From: Desulfovibrio sp. JC022
GTDB lineage: Bacteria > Desulfobacterota > Desulfovibrionia > Desulfovibrionales > Desulfovibrionaceae
Reading direction: 5' to 3'
DNA: 64,000 bases
Assembly (NCBI RefSeq): GCF_010470665.1
Contig: NZ_VOPZ01000005.1
Coordinates: forward strand, 62,001-126,000
Shown here: positions 25,611 to 34,503 of the stretch, piece by piece
How positions within the stretch are numbered: position 1 is the stretch's first letter
Layout of the letters: the number at the start of each line of letters is the position of its first letter
Position numbers and translations under genes: made by a program
Notes under the pieces: generated by a model
The model's database searches: none
Told to the model about the DNA's origin: nothing
What the model saw: the letters and a program-made list of their open reading frames with translations, nothing else

Positions 25611-25910
25611 ATGAGTAATGACCTGATTGTTAAAAATCTGGCTACAGAATATGTGGAGCATTTTGAATTTGATTTCGGTGATGCCGGGGTTGAATTATCA
25701 TTACTTGATGATGCGCCCGTGGAGCTCAAAACATTAATCACCGACCTTTGCGGACGGATCAATCCGGAAACATTGGTTAAAGTATATGAATCCCTTAACG
25801 CTATTGCCGAATCTGAAGACATCTACGCCTGTGAAATAGACGAAAAAGTATGTGAACTGACCCTTTTCTGCAAAATTGCCCGCAGGGTTGAAGAGATCGC
25901 CACCCGCTAA
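25611..25910 (+). CDS. Hypothetical acidic protein
   Basis: 99 aa, strongly acidic, no signal peptide or membrane helix, family not recognised. The sequence looks helical, with two cysteines near the end (IYACEIDEKVCELTLFCK). GGAG lies 11 bases before ATG 25611. It is divergent from the S24 repressor with 166 bp between and could be part of its regulon, though nothing in the sequence proves it. A terminator follows 27 bp after the stop. Confidence 0.55.
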   Translation: MSNDLIVKNLATEYVEHFEFDFGDAGVELSLLDDAPVELKTLITDLCGRINPETLVKVYESLNAIAESEDIYACEIDEKVCELTLFCKIARRVEEIATR

Positions 25911-25937
25911 ATTTAATAGCAGTACAAATTTTTAAAA

Positions 25938-25972
25938 CCCGCTAATTCTAAAAAGAATTAACGGGCTTTCTT
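25938..25972. terminator. Terminator between convergent genes
   Basis: CCCG(C)TAATTCT, loop AAAA, AGAATTA(A)CGGG, then a pyrimidine/T-rich tail. Also usable by rnr from the other side. Confidence 0.75.
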
Positions 25973-25973
25973 C

Positions 25974-28229
25974 TTAAACAAACTTCTTGTAATCTTCAGC
26001 ACCAGAAACCAAAGCAAGGTTGGCTTCCAGTAATTCAAGGCTGACCGATTCCAACCGGACAGTGATCTTCTGTCCCAGCCGGAAAGCATGCCCGGTGCGT
26101 TCACCTACAATCATCTGACGATCCGACCAGAAGGTGTAGTAATCATCGCCAAGCGAGGATAAACGGACCATACCCTCTGCCATTACCTCTTGAAATTCCA
26201 CCCAGAATCCGAATTCCGCAATGGATGAGATCACTCCGGTGAACTCCTCGCCCACCTTATCCTTAAGAAAGATAATGGTCAGACGTTTAAGGATTTCGCG
26301 CTCAGCTTCCATGGCTGTGCGTTCGGTTCCGCTGATGGAGCTACCGATACGCGAAAGCTGCTTCTGACCGGGAATAGCCTGATGACCGTCGCCCAGCGCA
26401 ACCTTAAGGAGACGATGGACAACGAGGTCAGCATAACGCCTGATGGGTGAAGTAAAATGGCAATAGCATTCCGAAGCCAGCCCGAAATGCCCTTCATTAT
26501 CCGGCTCGTACTTGGCCTGTTTCATGGAACGCAGCAAAAGCCTGCTGACAATATATTCCTGATCAGTTCCTTCTGAATCCTTAACAACCTTCTGTAGAGA
26601 CTCCGGGGTTACCGGATCTGGAGCCTGTTTGCTGATACCGATTTTACGCAACACCTTAAACAGATTGGTCAGTTTTTCTTCATCCGGTCCGGGGTGCACG
26701 CGGTACAGACAGCCGATTTCCTTCTCGGTCAAAAATTCCGCCACAGCTTCGTTGGCGGCGATCATGAATTCCTCGATAATCTGATGTGCAAAATTTCGGC
26801 AACGCGGTCGAATATCCACGGTACGGCCTTGCAGATTAAAAAGTATTTCCGGTTCCGGCAGGTCAAATTCAAGACTACCCCGCCCTTTACGACGCTTATT
26901 GATCTTACGGGCCAACTCTTCAGACAATTTGAGCATGGGCAGCAGGTCACCAAAACTTTCCTGCTCCTCTTTCTCACCGAGAATAACTCCCTTGTAGACC
27001 TGCTCATAGGTCAGGCGGGCATGGCTCTTAATCACCGCCGGGGCAAAAGAAGACCTGACAGGCACACCCTCTTTATCAAACTCAATGGTCGCAGTCATGG
27101 CCAGACGGTTCACATCCGGGTTCAGACTGCACAGCCCGTTACTGAGTGCTTCCGGGAACATGGGTTCCACGGACTTTGGAAAATAGTAGGAATTGCCGCG
27201 CTTCAAAGCCTCACGGTCCATCGGGGATTCCATGGCTACATAATGGCTCACATCCGCAATTGCCACCCGCAAACGGTAACCGCTGCCAATCTTTTCAACA
27301 AACACGGCATCATCAAAATCTTTCGCAGTTGCGCCGTCGATGGTCACAAAGGGAACATCGCGCATGTCTTCGCGCTCGGCAAAATCCTCTTCGCCCGGTT
27401 CATCCGGCAGAGCATCAGCCACCGCCATCACTTTACCCGGAAAAGCCGTGGGGATACCGTGGTTGGCCTTGACTATTGCCTCCTGCACAAGAACATCATC
27501 TTCATCACCCAGCACTTTCAGGATGCGCCCTTCCCAGAGTGAAGGATTAATCTGTTCACCGGGAGCCACCAGCAGGATATCCCCCCTTGCAATCCGTGTG
27601 AAATCCACCTCAGCTTCAACAGATTCAGCCGGGTAGATTTCCTTACCGTTATCGTCCTCTACCTGTTCATCCGAAACAGCATTATTGGGAACAGCCTCAT
27701 CTGGTTCGACCACGATTCCGAAATCCAGACGCGGATCAGTAGGATTACAAAGCAGTGCAGTGCCGCCCATGGGCCGGACAACCCTCACAGGAAAGACCTG
27801 TTTACCACGTTCAAGAACGCGAACCACGCGCCCTTCTTCACGTTTACCGCCCCAGTGTGAGCCGGTAATTGCCACAGTTACCCGGTCGCCATGCCAGGCG
27901 TCACTCAGATTTTTTGTATGTATGTAAATATCTTTGCGCTTTTTATCGTCCGGCAGCAGAAATGCCGCGCCGGAACGCTGGACCTGCAATTTTCCGGTAA
28001 TCAGATTCATCTTATCGACAACGCCGTAAGCACTGCCGATCTTGATGATTTTCCCTTCGCGGACAAGGTCTTTCAGTATATTTTTAATAAATTTACGATG
28101 CCGCTTGGTCAGGCCGAGTCTTTTTTCCAGCTCGCCCACGGATAAAGGCTTGCGGCTTTTCTTGAAAACATTCATGGCCTCAAAAGGCTTGATCATACCG
28201 GGATTTTTCGATTTTCTTTTCTTTCCCAT
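25974..28229 (-). CDS. rnr: Ribonuclease R
   Basis: 751 aa, in the normal range for this 3'-5' exoribonuclease that degrades structured RNA. Order: N-terminal helix-turn-helix (LSVGELEKRLGLTKRHRKF), cold-shock domains (SGAAFLLPDDKKRKDIYIH), the RNB catalytic core with FVTIDGATAKDFDDAVFVE (the Asp residues that bind Mg), RVAIADVSHYV, GNSYYFP, LCSLNPDVNRLAMT, FTSPIRRYADLVVHR, and a C-terminal S1 domain (FTGVISSIAEFGFWVEF). AAGGA precedes ATG 28229. A dispersed repeat lies upstream, between rnr and lpxK. Confidence 0.95.
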   Translation of the reverse strand: MGKKRKSKNPGMIKPFEAMNVFKKSRKPLSVGELEKRLGLTKRHRKFIKNILKDLVREGKIIKIGSAYGVVDKMNLITGKLQVQRSGAAFLLPDDKKRKDIYIHTKNLSDAWHGDRVTVAITGSHWGGKREEGRVVRVLERGKQVFPVRVVRPMGGTALLCNPTDPRLDFGIVVEPDEAVPNNAVSDEQVEDDNGKEIYPAESVEAEVDFTRIARGDILLVAPGEQINPSLWEGRILKVLGDEDDVLVQEAIVKANHGIPTAFPGKVMAVADALPDEPGEEDFAEREDMRDVPFVTIDGATAKDFDDAVFVEKIGSGYRLRVAIADVSHYVAMESPMDREALKRGNSYYFPKSVEPMFPEALSNGLCSLNPDVNRLAMTATIEFDKEGVPVRSSFAPAVIKSHARLTYEQVYKGVILGEKEEQESFGDLLPMLKLSEELARKINKRRKGRGSLEFDLPEPEILFNLQGRTVDIRPRCRNFAHQIIEEFMIAANEAVAEFLTEKEIGCLYRVHPGPDEEKLTNLFKVLRKIGISKQAPDPVTPESLQKVVKDSEGTDQEYIVSRLLLRSMKQAKYEPDNEGHFGLASECYCHFTSPIRRYADLVVHRLLKVALGDGHQAIPGQKQLSRIGSSISGTERTAMEAEREILKRLTIIFLKDKVGEEFTGVISSIAEFGFWVEFQEVMAEGMVRLSSLGDDYYTFWSDRQMIVGERTGHAFRLGQKITVRLESVSLELLEANLALVSGAEDYKKFV

Positions 28230-28286
28230 TTTAAATTCCTTCGCCGTGCCACTTAGGCCTCCGGCGGGTCTGAGACGCTTTGCCTC

Positions 28287-28380
28287 GATGCGCTATCGCG
28301 CTTTTTATTTTCAAGATTTCGCCTCCGGCGGCTTAAACCCTTTTTGTAAAAAGGGTTTAAGAATCCCAAAAACTTTTAAT
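28287..28380 (+). repeat. Dispersed intergenic repeat, copy 1
   Basis: The unit reads GATGCGC...GCGC, TTTCGCCTCCGGCGGC, AAACCCTTTTTG with complementary AAAAAGGGTTT, then AAGAATCCCAAAAACTTTTAAT. Near-identical to 44959-45050 and, in reverse, to 29538-29638. The AAACCC hairpin resembles a terminator. Confidence 0.85.
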
Positions 28381-28417
28381 AGGCTTCGCTTAGTTTAATT
28401 CGAATAATTGTTCGTTT

Positions 28418-29497
28418 TTATTTATTAAATGCGTCTATTAATCTTTGTTTATTCCACCACTTATCGAAGGGAGCTTCTTCTGTATCGTCAAAAAATATGG
28501 CTTCTTTAAATTCCACTTCCAGATCAATTACATAAAAATCTTCGCAGCCAAGTTTGGTTAATTTAATTGCGTCTTTAGGAGTGCAAACAATTCGCTTTGC
28601 ACCTGCTGCCGCCGCTTTTTTACGGATCATTTCCACATCCTGCGTAGTATATGCGTGGTGATCCTTGAAAATTATGAATTCTTCAGGCACACGGCCCATG
28701 TATTTCCCGGCGTCATTGCGTAGGATTTCCGGTTTACCGATCCCGGCAAAGAGTAGATATTTTTCGCTGCCGAAACCGAGACGCTCTCCCCCGCCGAGCA
28801 ACTTAAGTCCCTTGGCGCGCAGCTCAAACTGAAACACGGGTTTCCCGAACTCTGACAACTTATCTCTTATCAGCCAGATCATCTGCTTGAAAGCATCCGG
28901 CCCGCTCTTCACAAAAAAAACATCCGCCCGTTGCAATGCCTGCACACTCTCCCGCCATGTCCCACGAGGAATGACCTTATCCCAACCTGTGCTGAAATCA
29001 TCGGGTGTGAGCAACACAAAATCCAGATCCCGCTCCACCGCCATGTGCTGAAATCCGTCATCAAGGAGCATCAATGCGGGCTGAAATTCATCAGTTGCCC
29101 ATGCCCCGGAACGTTTACGAACCGGATCGACCACTATCCTGGCCTCTGGATTACCGTTCGCCAGCATGAGCGGCTCGTCCCCGGCCTCATGAACAGGACT
29201 AAGCCTATTGACCAGATACGGCAGCTGCGCAGGCTTGGCCCCATAACCACGGGTCAGCAACACTGTCAACAAACCTTCACGCTCCGCCCACCTAAGCAGC
29301 CAATCTGCAATGGGAGTCTTACCGCTACCCCCGGAACCGATATTGCCCACAGAAATACACGGGCATTCAGGCCGAAACCGCTCACACTCTCCCCTTGCAT
29401 ACTTTTCTGCACGACGAGACATAACCGCGCCATATCCTTTAGATATGGGCGCGAGAATGGGGCTAAGGATATTTTGTATTTTGCTGAGCTTGGTCAT
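28418..29497 (-). CDS. lpxK: Tetraacyldisaccharide 4'-kinase
   Basis: 359 aa. LpxK phosphorylates the lipid A disaccharide at the 4' position in the inner membrane. The membrane-anchor region MTKLSKIQNILSPILAP, the P-loop SVGNIGSGGSGKTP, LTRGYGA, DEPLMLA, LLDDGFQH, ADVFFVKSG and GIGKPEILRND are all in place. The frame stays open to 29650, but those extra 51 codons come from repeat copy 2 and are not part of the family, so ATG 29497 is used. It confirms an LPS-bearing Gram-negative host. The gene is flanked on both sides by repeat copies. Confidence 0.93.
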   Translation of the reverse strand: MTKLSKIQNILSPILAPISKGYGAVMSRRAEKYARGECERFRPECPCISVGNIGSGGSGKTPIADWLLRWAEREGLLTVLLTRGYGAKPAQLPYLVNRLSPVHEAGDEPLMLANGNPEARIVVDPVRKRSGAWATDEFQPALMLLDDGFQHMAVERDLDFVLLTPDDFSTGWDKVIPRGTWRESVQALQRADVFFVKSGPDAFKQMIWLIRDKLSEFGKPVFQFELRAKGLKLLGGGERLGFGSEKYLLFAGIGKPEILRNDAGKYMGRVPEEFIIFKDHHAYTTQDVEMIRKKAAAAGAKRIVCTPKDAIKLTKLGCEDFYVIDLEVEFKEAIFFDDTEEAPFDKWWNKQRLIDAFNK

Positions 29498-29537
29498 ACT
29501 AAAATGCGATTTTGTATGGCTAACAGGCGAAGCCTTA

Positions 29538-29638
29538 CTAAAAAGTTTTGAGATTCTAAAACCCTTTTCCCAAAAGGGTTTTAGCCCCCGGAGGGACCGT
29601 CGGTAGACTCCCCGAAGGGCCGCCGGAGGCATTAAAAA
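29538..29638 (-). repeat. Dispersed intergenic repeat, copy 2 (inverted, with insert)
   Basis: Reverse orientation of the unit at 28287 and 44959: GCCTCCGGCGGC, AAAACCC hairpin and AGAATCTCAAAACTTTT are kept, but about 35 extra bases sit between the GC-rich box and the hairpin. Confidence 0.75.
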
Positions 29639-29639
29639 A

Positions 29640-29673
29640 GGCACGCCCAAACCCTACGGGGTTTGAGCGTGCC
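29640..29673 (-). terminator. Terminator of the BI-1 family gene
   Basis: GGCACGC(CC)AAACC pairs with GGTTTGAGCGTGCC; a run of six A immediately beyond gives T6 on the minus strand, 24 bp after the gene's stop. Confidence 0.85.
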
Positions 29674-29696
29674 TGTAAATAAACTACTTAGCTCAA

Positions 29697-30428
29697 CTAC
29701 TCGCGGTTACCCATGAGGCGGAGCAGGAAGATGAACATATTAATAAAGTCGAGATACAGGGTCAGCGCGCCGAGGATAGTGCCGCGTCTTACTGCGGTAG
29801 CATCGTCAGCCGGAATGTACTCGCCCATATCTTTGAGCTTCTGGGAATCGTAAGCGGTCAGGCCTGCGAAAATTAATACACCGAGAACGGAGATGGCAAA
29901 TGTCATGGCAGAGCTCTGCATGAAGAAGTTCACCACCATGGCGATGAGAATACCGAACAGGCCCATCATCATGAATGATCCCATTCCGGTCAGGTCTTTG
30001 CGAGTGGTCAGACCATACAAGGACATCGCTCCGAACATTCCTGCGGTAACGAGGAAGGTCTGAAAAATGGACGCTGTGGTGTAAGCAACCAGAATGGTAG
30101 ACAGAGTCAGACCGTTCAGCGCACTGTAAGCCATGAACAGCCCGGTGGCCGCACTGGCAGAAAGTTTGGAAATACGCATGCTCAGGTAAAAGACCAGACC
30201 GATTTCACCGATGGCCGCAACCCAAAAAAGCATAGTAGGAGCGATGGCCCCGGTTTCGGGATTCTGGGCCAGCACAAGGTTCATAACTGCCGGAGTGGAA
30301 AGGGTAACCCATGCCACGGCGGCGGTTGCCAAGAGGCCCGCGCTCATCCAGCTGTAAATGCCGCGCATAAATGCATTAAGGACTTCCGGTCTCGCGCTGA
30401 CGGTACCGGCTGCACCGAATCTACTCAT
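29697..30428 (-). CDS. Bax inhibitor-1/YccA family membrane protein
   Basis: 243 aa with about seven hydrophobic helices and the family's closing block AGLTAYDSQKLKDM followed by ALTLYLDFINMFIFLLRLMG. Bacterial BI-1 proteins (YccA, YbhL, BsYetJ) are pH-sensitive calcium-leak channels or modulators of the FtsH protease. AAGGAG precedes ATG 30428. The gene is monocistronic: a terminator follows and 220 bp lie upstream. Confidence 0.92.
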   Translation of the reverse strand: MSRFGAAGTVSARPEVLNAFMRGIYSWMSAGLLATAAVAWVTLSTPAVMNLVLAQNPETGAIAPTMLFWVAAIGEIGLVFYLSMRISKLSASAATGLFMAYSALNGLTLSTILVAYTTASIFQTFLVTAGMFGAMSLYGLTTRKDLTGMGSFMMMGLFGILIAMVVNFFMQSSAMTFAISVLGVLIFAGLTAYDSQKLKDMGEYIPADDATAVRRGTILGALTLYLDFINMFIFLLRLMGNRE

Positions 30429-30648
30429 AATTAATCTCCTTGAATTCTTTTTTAATCATAATTCGGACGTTGAACATCCGATTTGTTTACATACTTCAAA
30501 AGTATAAATAAACAGCTTAAGCCCTACAGGCAAGGTTTTTCGGTCGATTTCCTACGGGGTAAAGTTTATCGGCTAATCCTCAGCACATCTAATTCATAAA
30601 ATGAATTCAATCTTAAAATCATTTTTTACTATTTTTTAAAATATGTAA

Positions 30649-32097
30649 CTAATCGCGAATATACTTCTTAAGAACAGGAACGAATCCGGTCATGACCAGA
30701 CCGATAGCCCCGGTAGCGGTTCCGATTTTGAAGAAAAGATCATCATAAATGCGCAGAGATTCCACTGCGGTAACCCCGTGTTCCGGCACACTTGCCATAG
30801 TCGCGATCTCCCCGCCAAGCACCATTGCTACAGACTGGAACATGAACCACGCCCCCATCATAAAACCCATAGAACGCTCCGGGGTCAAACGGGCCACCAT
30901 TGCCAGCCCCAGACCGCTGACCAGCAGTTCACCCAGACTCTGAAAACCGTAGCTGAGTACCAGCCAGTTACCGGAAACAAAACCGTTGGCATCGGCCTGA
31001 TACTTGGCGACAAAAGCAAGAGTTAGAAAAGCTGCACAACACATCATCATACCCAGCGCAAATTTTCCGGGCAGGGAAAGATCCTTACCGGCTTTATCAA
31101 GCCGGGCATAAACAACCGCCAGCACCGGGCTGATAACCATTACCCAAAATGGATTAAGAGCCTGAAAAGAAGCCGCTTCCACCGGAATGCCAAAGATATG
31201 CGGATCAACATTGCGGGCTGCAAAAAGATTAAGTGAAGTAGGCATCTGCTGATAAAGGGCAAAGAAAACAATGGCCTCAGCCATGAGAATCAAACAGATG
31301 ACCAGATTAGCCTTTTCATGATGCTCAGCACGCATGATCTCACGGACATAAAGAGCCGCCACAACGACAAGGGAAGCATAAAGAAGTTCATGAGCAAGAG
31401 TCAGATGAGTCAAAAGCAAAGCCGAAGTCCCGGCAATACCCGCTGTACCGATCAGGGTAAGCAGCAGTTTTTTTAGATTCAACGGTTCAAAATCAGCCTC
31501 GGAACCGATGGGATCAAGGACTGAACGGAAAATTATGAAGTTGGCAATGGCAATGAGCATGCCGATGAAACAAGTAAAAAAACCGGCATTCCAGCCGTAA
31601 TGTTTCTGAATAATCGGGCAGAGCGACATAGCTGCAAAAGAACCGATATTAATCGCCATGTAGTAAAGGGTGAAAGCACCGTCCACGCGGGAATCACCCT
31701 TATCATAAAGCTTGGAGACCAATGCCGAGGGGTTGGCCTTGAACAGCCCGTTCCCGGCGATGATTATACCCAGTGCCGGATAAAGAAATTTCTCGCAGTC
31801 ATAACCCAGCAACGCATACCCGGCAGCAAGAACAACCGCCCCCAGAAACATGGTCCGGCGGTTACCGAGAATCTTATCACCGATATACCCGCCCGCGCAG
31901 ATAAAAGCGTAAACAAGGGCCGCAAAAGCACTGAAGGTCTGGTCCGCCAACTGATCTGAAAAACCCAGTTTTTTGACCATGAACAAAACCAGAAGGGCCT
32001 GCATTCCGTAGTAGCCGAACCGTTCCCACATCTCCACGGAGAAAAGCAGATAGAATGGTTTGGGATGACTGAAAGCACCGCTTGAACTCTGCGACAT
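30649..32097 (-). CDS. POT family proton-dependent oligopeptide transporter
   Basis: 482 aa, 12-14 hydrophobic helices. The proton-coupling motif ExxERFxYY appears as VEMWERFGYYG on the first helix, and GGYIGDKILGNRRTM and GNGLFKANPSALV are the other POT signatures. It imports di- and tripeptides with protons. Two ATGs are adjacent; AAGGAG has better spacing to the second, so 32097 is chosen. Neither neighbour is functionally linked. 220 bp upstream hold no recognisable feature apart from the needed promoters. Confidence 0.93.
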   Translation of the reverse strand: MSQSSSGAFSHPKPFYLLFSVEMWERFGYYGMQALLVLFMVKKLGFSDQLADQTFSAFAALVYAFICAGGYIGDKILGNRRTMFLGAVVLAAGYALLGYDCEKFLYPALGIIIAGNGLFKANPSALVSKLYDKGDSRVDGAFTLYYMAINIGSFAAMSLCPIIQKHYGWNAGFFTCFIGMLIAIANFIIFRSVLDPIGSEADFEPLNLKKLLLTLIGTAGIAGTSALLLTHLTLAHELLYASLVVVAALYVREIMRAEHHEKANLVICLILMAEAIVFFALYQQMPTSLNLFAARNVDPHIFGIPVEAASFQALNPFWVMVISPVLAVVYARLDKAGKDLSLPGKFALGMMMCCAAFLTLAFVAKYQADANGFVSGNWLVLSYGFQSLGELLVSGLGLAMVARLTPERSMGFMMGAWFMFQSVAMVLGGEIATMASVPEHGVTAVESLRIYDDLFFKIGTATGAIGLVMTGFVPVLKKYIRD

Positions 32098-32321
32098 CAT
32101 GAACTCCTTATGCTGGGCTAATTATCTGTATTTATTTTATCCATACGCCAGATAAAGAGAGAATGCGAGGAATTATAAGACGGTATGATGAACTGGAGGA
32201 GTAGGAAATTCATTACTGCGCCCACAAATAATCATCATACTATATTGCATGATTTTATTTTTAGGCATAATTATAGATTCACCTTTTCAAACACACCGCA
32301 TAATTTACAGGAGAGTTTATT

Positions 32322-33410
32322 TTGCAAAAAGACATGCATTACTACGGAACCTATGTCATGGCCCGTGCCGCAGGAATCAAACAAGACAATGCCCAGGTCA
32401 TCGCCAGTGCCGCCCAGTTTGTTGATGATAATGCAGCCAAGAAATCAGTTGAATTTAAAGATGGAGGCGCACTCCATTCCCGCCCTACAGCGCACCACGC
32501 CATTCACATCAAAAACATCGACAAAGAGGACCAGCGTCTGGTCTGGGTCCCTTTCCACTTCCTGCCCGGCAACGAAGGCGAAGGACTGACCGAACGACTT
32601 ATCTGTCGTAAAAACAGTGCCATATCCATCGCCATGAAAAACAATCATTTAACACGGCATGAAGAAGAATTTTCCGATGAGCTTATGGGGATTGCCGCAC
32701 ACGTATATGCTGACACCTTCTCACACTACGGATTCAGCGGCATAAGCTCTCGCTGGAACAAAATAGACAACGACAGCTTTATATTTGATGAAAGCAAAAA
32801 CTCAGCAGAAATCATCAAGTATGTGAAGAAACGGCAAAAAGAATTCAAAGCCAAGTACACCGAAGAATCTGGAATCATGGAAAATATCATTTCATGGTTT
32901 GCCGAGACATTTTCCGGGGCCTTGGGTCATGGTGCAGCCTGCACTTTTCCGGATCGCCCATATCTGATCTGGAAATTTGACTACGAGGAACCTGAACGGG
33001 ATAGCGGTTGGCGCGACAATCCTGCAACTTTCATGGAAGCCTGCGAAGCACTGCACGATATGTTCTGTCAATATGCACAAGTAAAATCGGGCATTACTGA
33101 CCGCGCAGCCACAGACTTCTCAGTCATCCGTGAAAAGGTTGATGAAATTCTGAAATACGAAGGAAGCGAAAAGGAACGTATCGCAAAGTGGGTTGGAGCC
33201 GTCAACGAAGAAAACATCCTCGGTCCCGGAGAAACACTTCCTGAATATCTAGGACCTAAATGGCTGGGAGAAAAAGCGGATATGGACGGTGATCCTAATT
33301 CTGTGAAGGCTAAAGACATGCCCATCTACCAGTTTTACCAAGCAGCCTCCTACCATCGCCATTACGTCCTGCGTAACCTGCTTCCCGACAACGAACTTGT
33401 CGTAGCCTAA
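32322..33410 (+). CDS. DUF6765-like protein
   Basis: 362 aa, no signal peptide. The opening MHYYGTYVMARAAG, the ASAAQFVDDN segment, PTAHHA and the later HVYADTFSHYGFSG resemble the DUF6765 family; repeated His and Asp in helical segments suggest a metal-dependent hydrolase related in shape to zinc phospholipase C, but this is inference. The start is TTG 32322, eight bases after AGGAG; ATG 32334 four codons later is the alternative. A strong terminator follows at once. Confidence 0.65.
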   Translation: MQKDMHYYGTYVMARAAGIKQDNAQVIASAAQFVDDNAAKKSVEFKDGGALHSRPTAHHAIHIKNIDKEDQRLVWVPFHFLPGNEGEGLTERLICRKNSAISIAMKNNHLTRHEEEFSDELMGIAAHVYADTFSHYGFSGISSRWNKIDNDSFIFDESKNSAEIIKYVKKRQKEFKAKYTEESGIMENIISWFAETFSGALGHGAACTFPDRPYLIWKFDYEEPERDSGWRDNPATFMEACEALHDMFCQYAQVKSGITDRAATDFSVIREKVDEILKYEGSEKERIAKWVGAVNEENILGPGETLPEYLGPKWLGEKADMDGDPNSVKAKDMPIYQFYQAASYHRHYVLRNLLPDNELVVA

Positions 33411-33419
33411 AAACAAAAA

Positions 33420-33446
33420 GCCTCCCGCACACAAAATGCGGGAGGC
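33420..33446. terminator. Terminator between convergent genes
   Basis: GCCTCCCGCA, loop CACAAAA, TGCGGGAGGC. A-rich bases on the left favour use from the right as well. Confidence 0.8.
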
Positions 33447-33475
33447 CTATCAAATCCGTTTACGCAAAACCAAAT

Positions 33476-34423
33476 CTAACCCATAAAATCAAAGGCCCAG
33501 CGGCCCATGCTCAGGCAAACCAGAATTGCCCCTTCAAGCCTGCTGACCTTCCAGCCTGTGCGGATAAAGAAAAGCACCAGCGCGACCATGCCGACCAGTA
33601 CGGTCAGTCCGGGCAGAGCATCCGGGGATACTTCCAACGGACGCATCAGGCAGGTCAGACCGAGCACGCCTGCGAAGTTGAAAAAATCACTGCCGATCAG
33701 GTTACCGAGCAGCATTTCATTACGTCCTTTAAGGGATGCAGCAAGGCAGGTGACCAGCTCCGGCAGAGATGTCCCGGCAGCAACGATGGTCATACCGATC
33801 ACCCAGTTGGAAACACCGAAATGGCGGGCGATGTCTGATGCAGCATCAACCATGAATTCACCCCCCAGCGCGATACCGATAAATCCAGCCAGCAGCTTAA
33901 GCCAATCTTTTGCTCTAATCTCGCTACCGCCCTCTTCTTCCACATCGGGTACGATTCCGGCCATGGCACTAGCTGCCCTTTTACTGTGCACCAGCAAATA
34001 GCCGATGTAACCACCAAGGATAGCGAGCAACATGACTCCGGCAGAACGGTCCAGCATATCAAAATATGCCAGCCCCAAAATAAGTGCGGTAGTCGCCAGC
34101 AAAAGCGGCGCATCGCGCATTGCCAGTGACCTGTTGGTCGGCAAAGGTTTAATCAGAGCCATCAAACCCAGAATAAAACCCAGATTAAAAATATTAGACC
34201 CGACCACGTTGGACAGGGAAATATCAGAAAGCCCCTTGAAAGCCGCTGTGGCGGTAACCAGAAATTCCGGCGCGGATGTACCGAAAGCCACAATGGTCAA
34301 ACCGATAACAAGGTCAGATACTTTATATTTCTTCGCAATCTTCGAAGCAGACTCAACAATCCAGTCCGCACCGAACCATAATAGGAAGATACTCAGTACA
34401 AAGAAAAATATATTTGAAAGCAT
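33476..34423 (-). CDS. Calcium/sodium antiporter, CaCA family
   Basis: 315 aa, about ten helices in two homologous halves. The alpha-repeats that form the ion-binding site read GLTIVAFGTSAPEFLV with GSNIFNLG in the first half and GMTIVAAGTSLPELVT with GSDFFNFAG in the second. These proteins (YrbG-type) exchange Na+ for Ca2+ across the inner membrane, plausible for a marine host. The middle loop is short and acidic (VPDVEEEGG). 80 bp separate it from the next gene on the same strand. Confidence 0.92.
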   Translation of the reverse strand: MLSNIFFFVLSIFLLWFGADWIVESASKIAKKYKVSDLVIGLTIVAFGTSAPEFLVTATAAFKGLSDISLSNVVGSNIFNLGFILGLMALIKPLPTNRSLAMRDAPLLLATTALILGLAYFDMLDRSAGVMLLAILGGYIGYLLVHSKRAASAMAGIVPDVEEEGGSEIRAKDWLKLLAGFIGIALGGEFMVDAASDIARHFGVSNWVIGMTIVAAGTSLPELVTCLAASLKGRNEMLLGNLIGSDFFNFAGVLGLTCLMRPLEVSPDALPGLTVLVGMVALVLFFIRTGWKVSRLEGAILVCLSMGRWAFDFMG

Positions 34424-34503
34424 TTAGAACCCTTTAGTTTTGGTTTTTGAAACCTGATTAGAATAGCAGGTCACTATTAAATGCAAAAGTATTTCCGGGA
34501 CTA

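Noticed and set aside
26694-27542. Open frame antisense to rnr
   Set aside because: Lies entirely inside the conserved RNase R core and resembles no protein.
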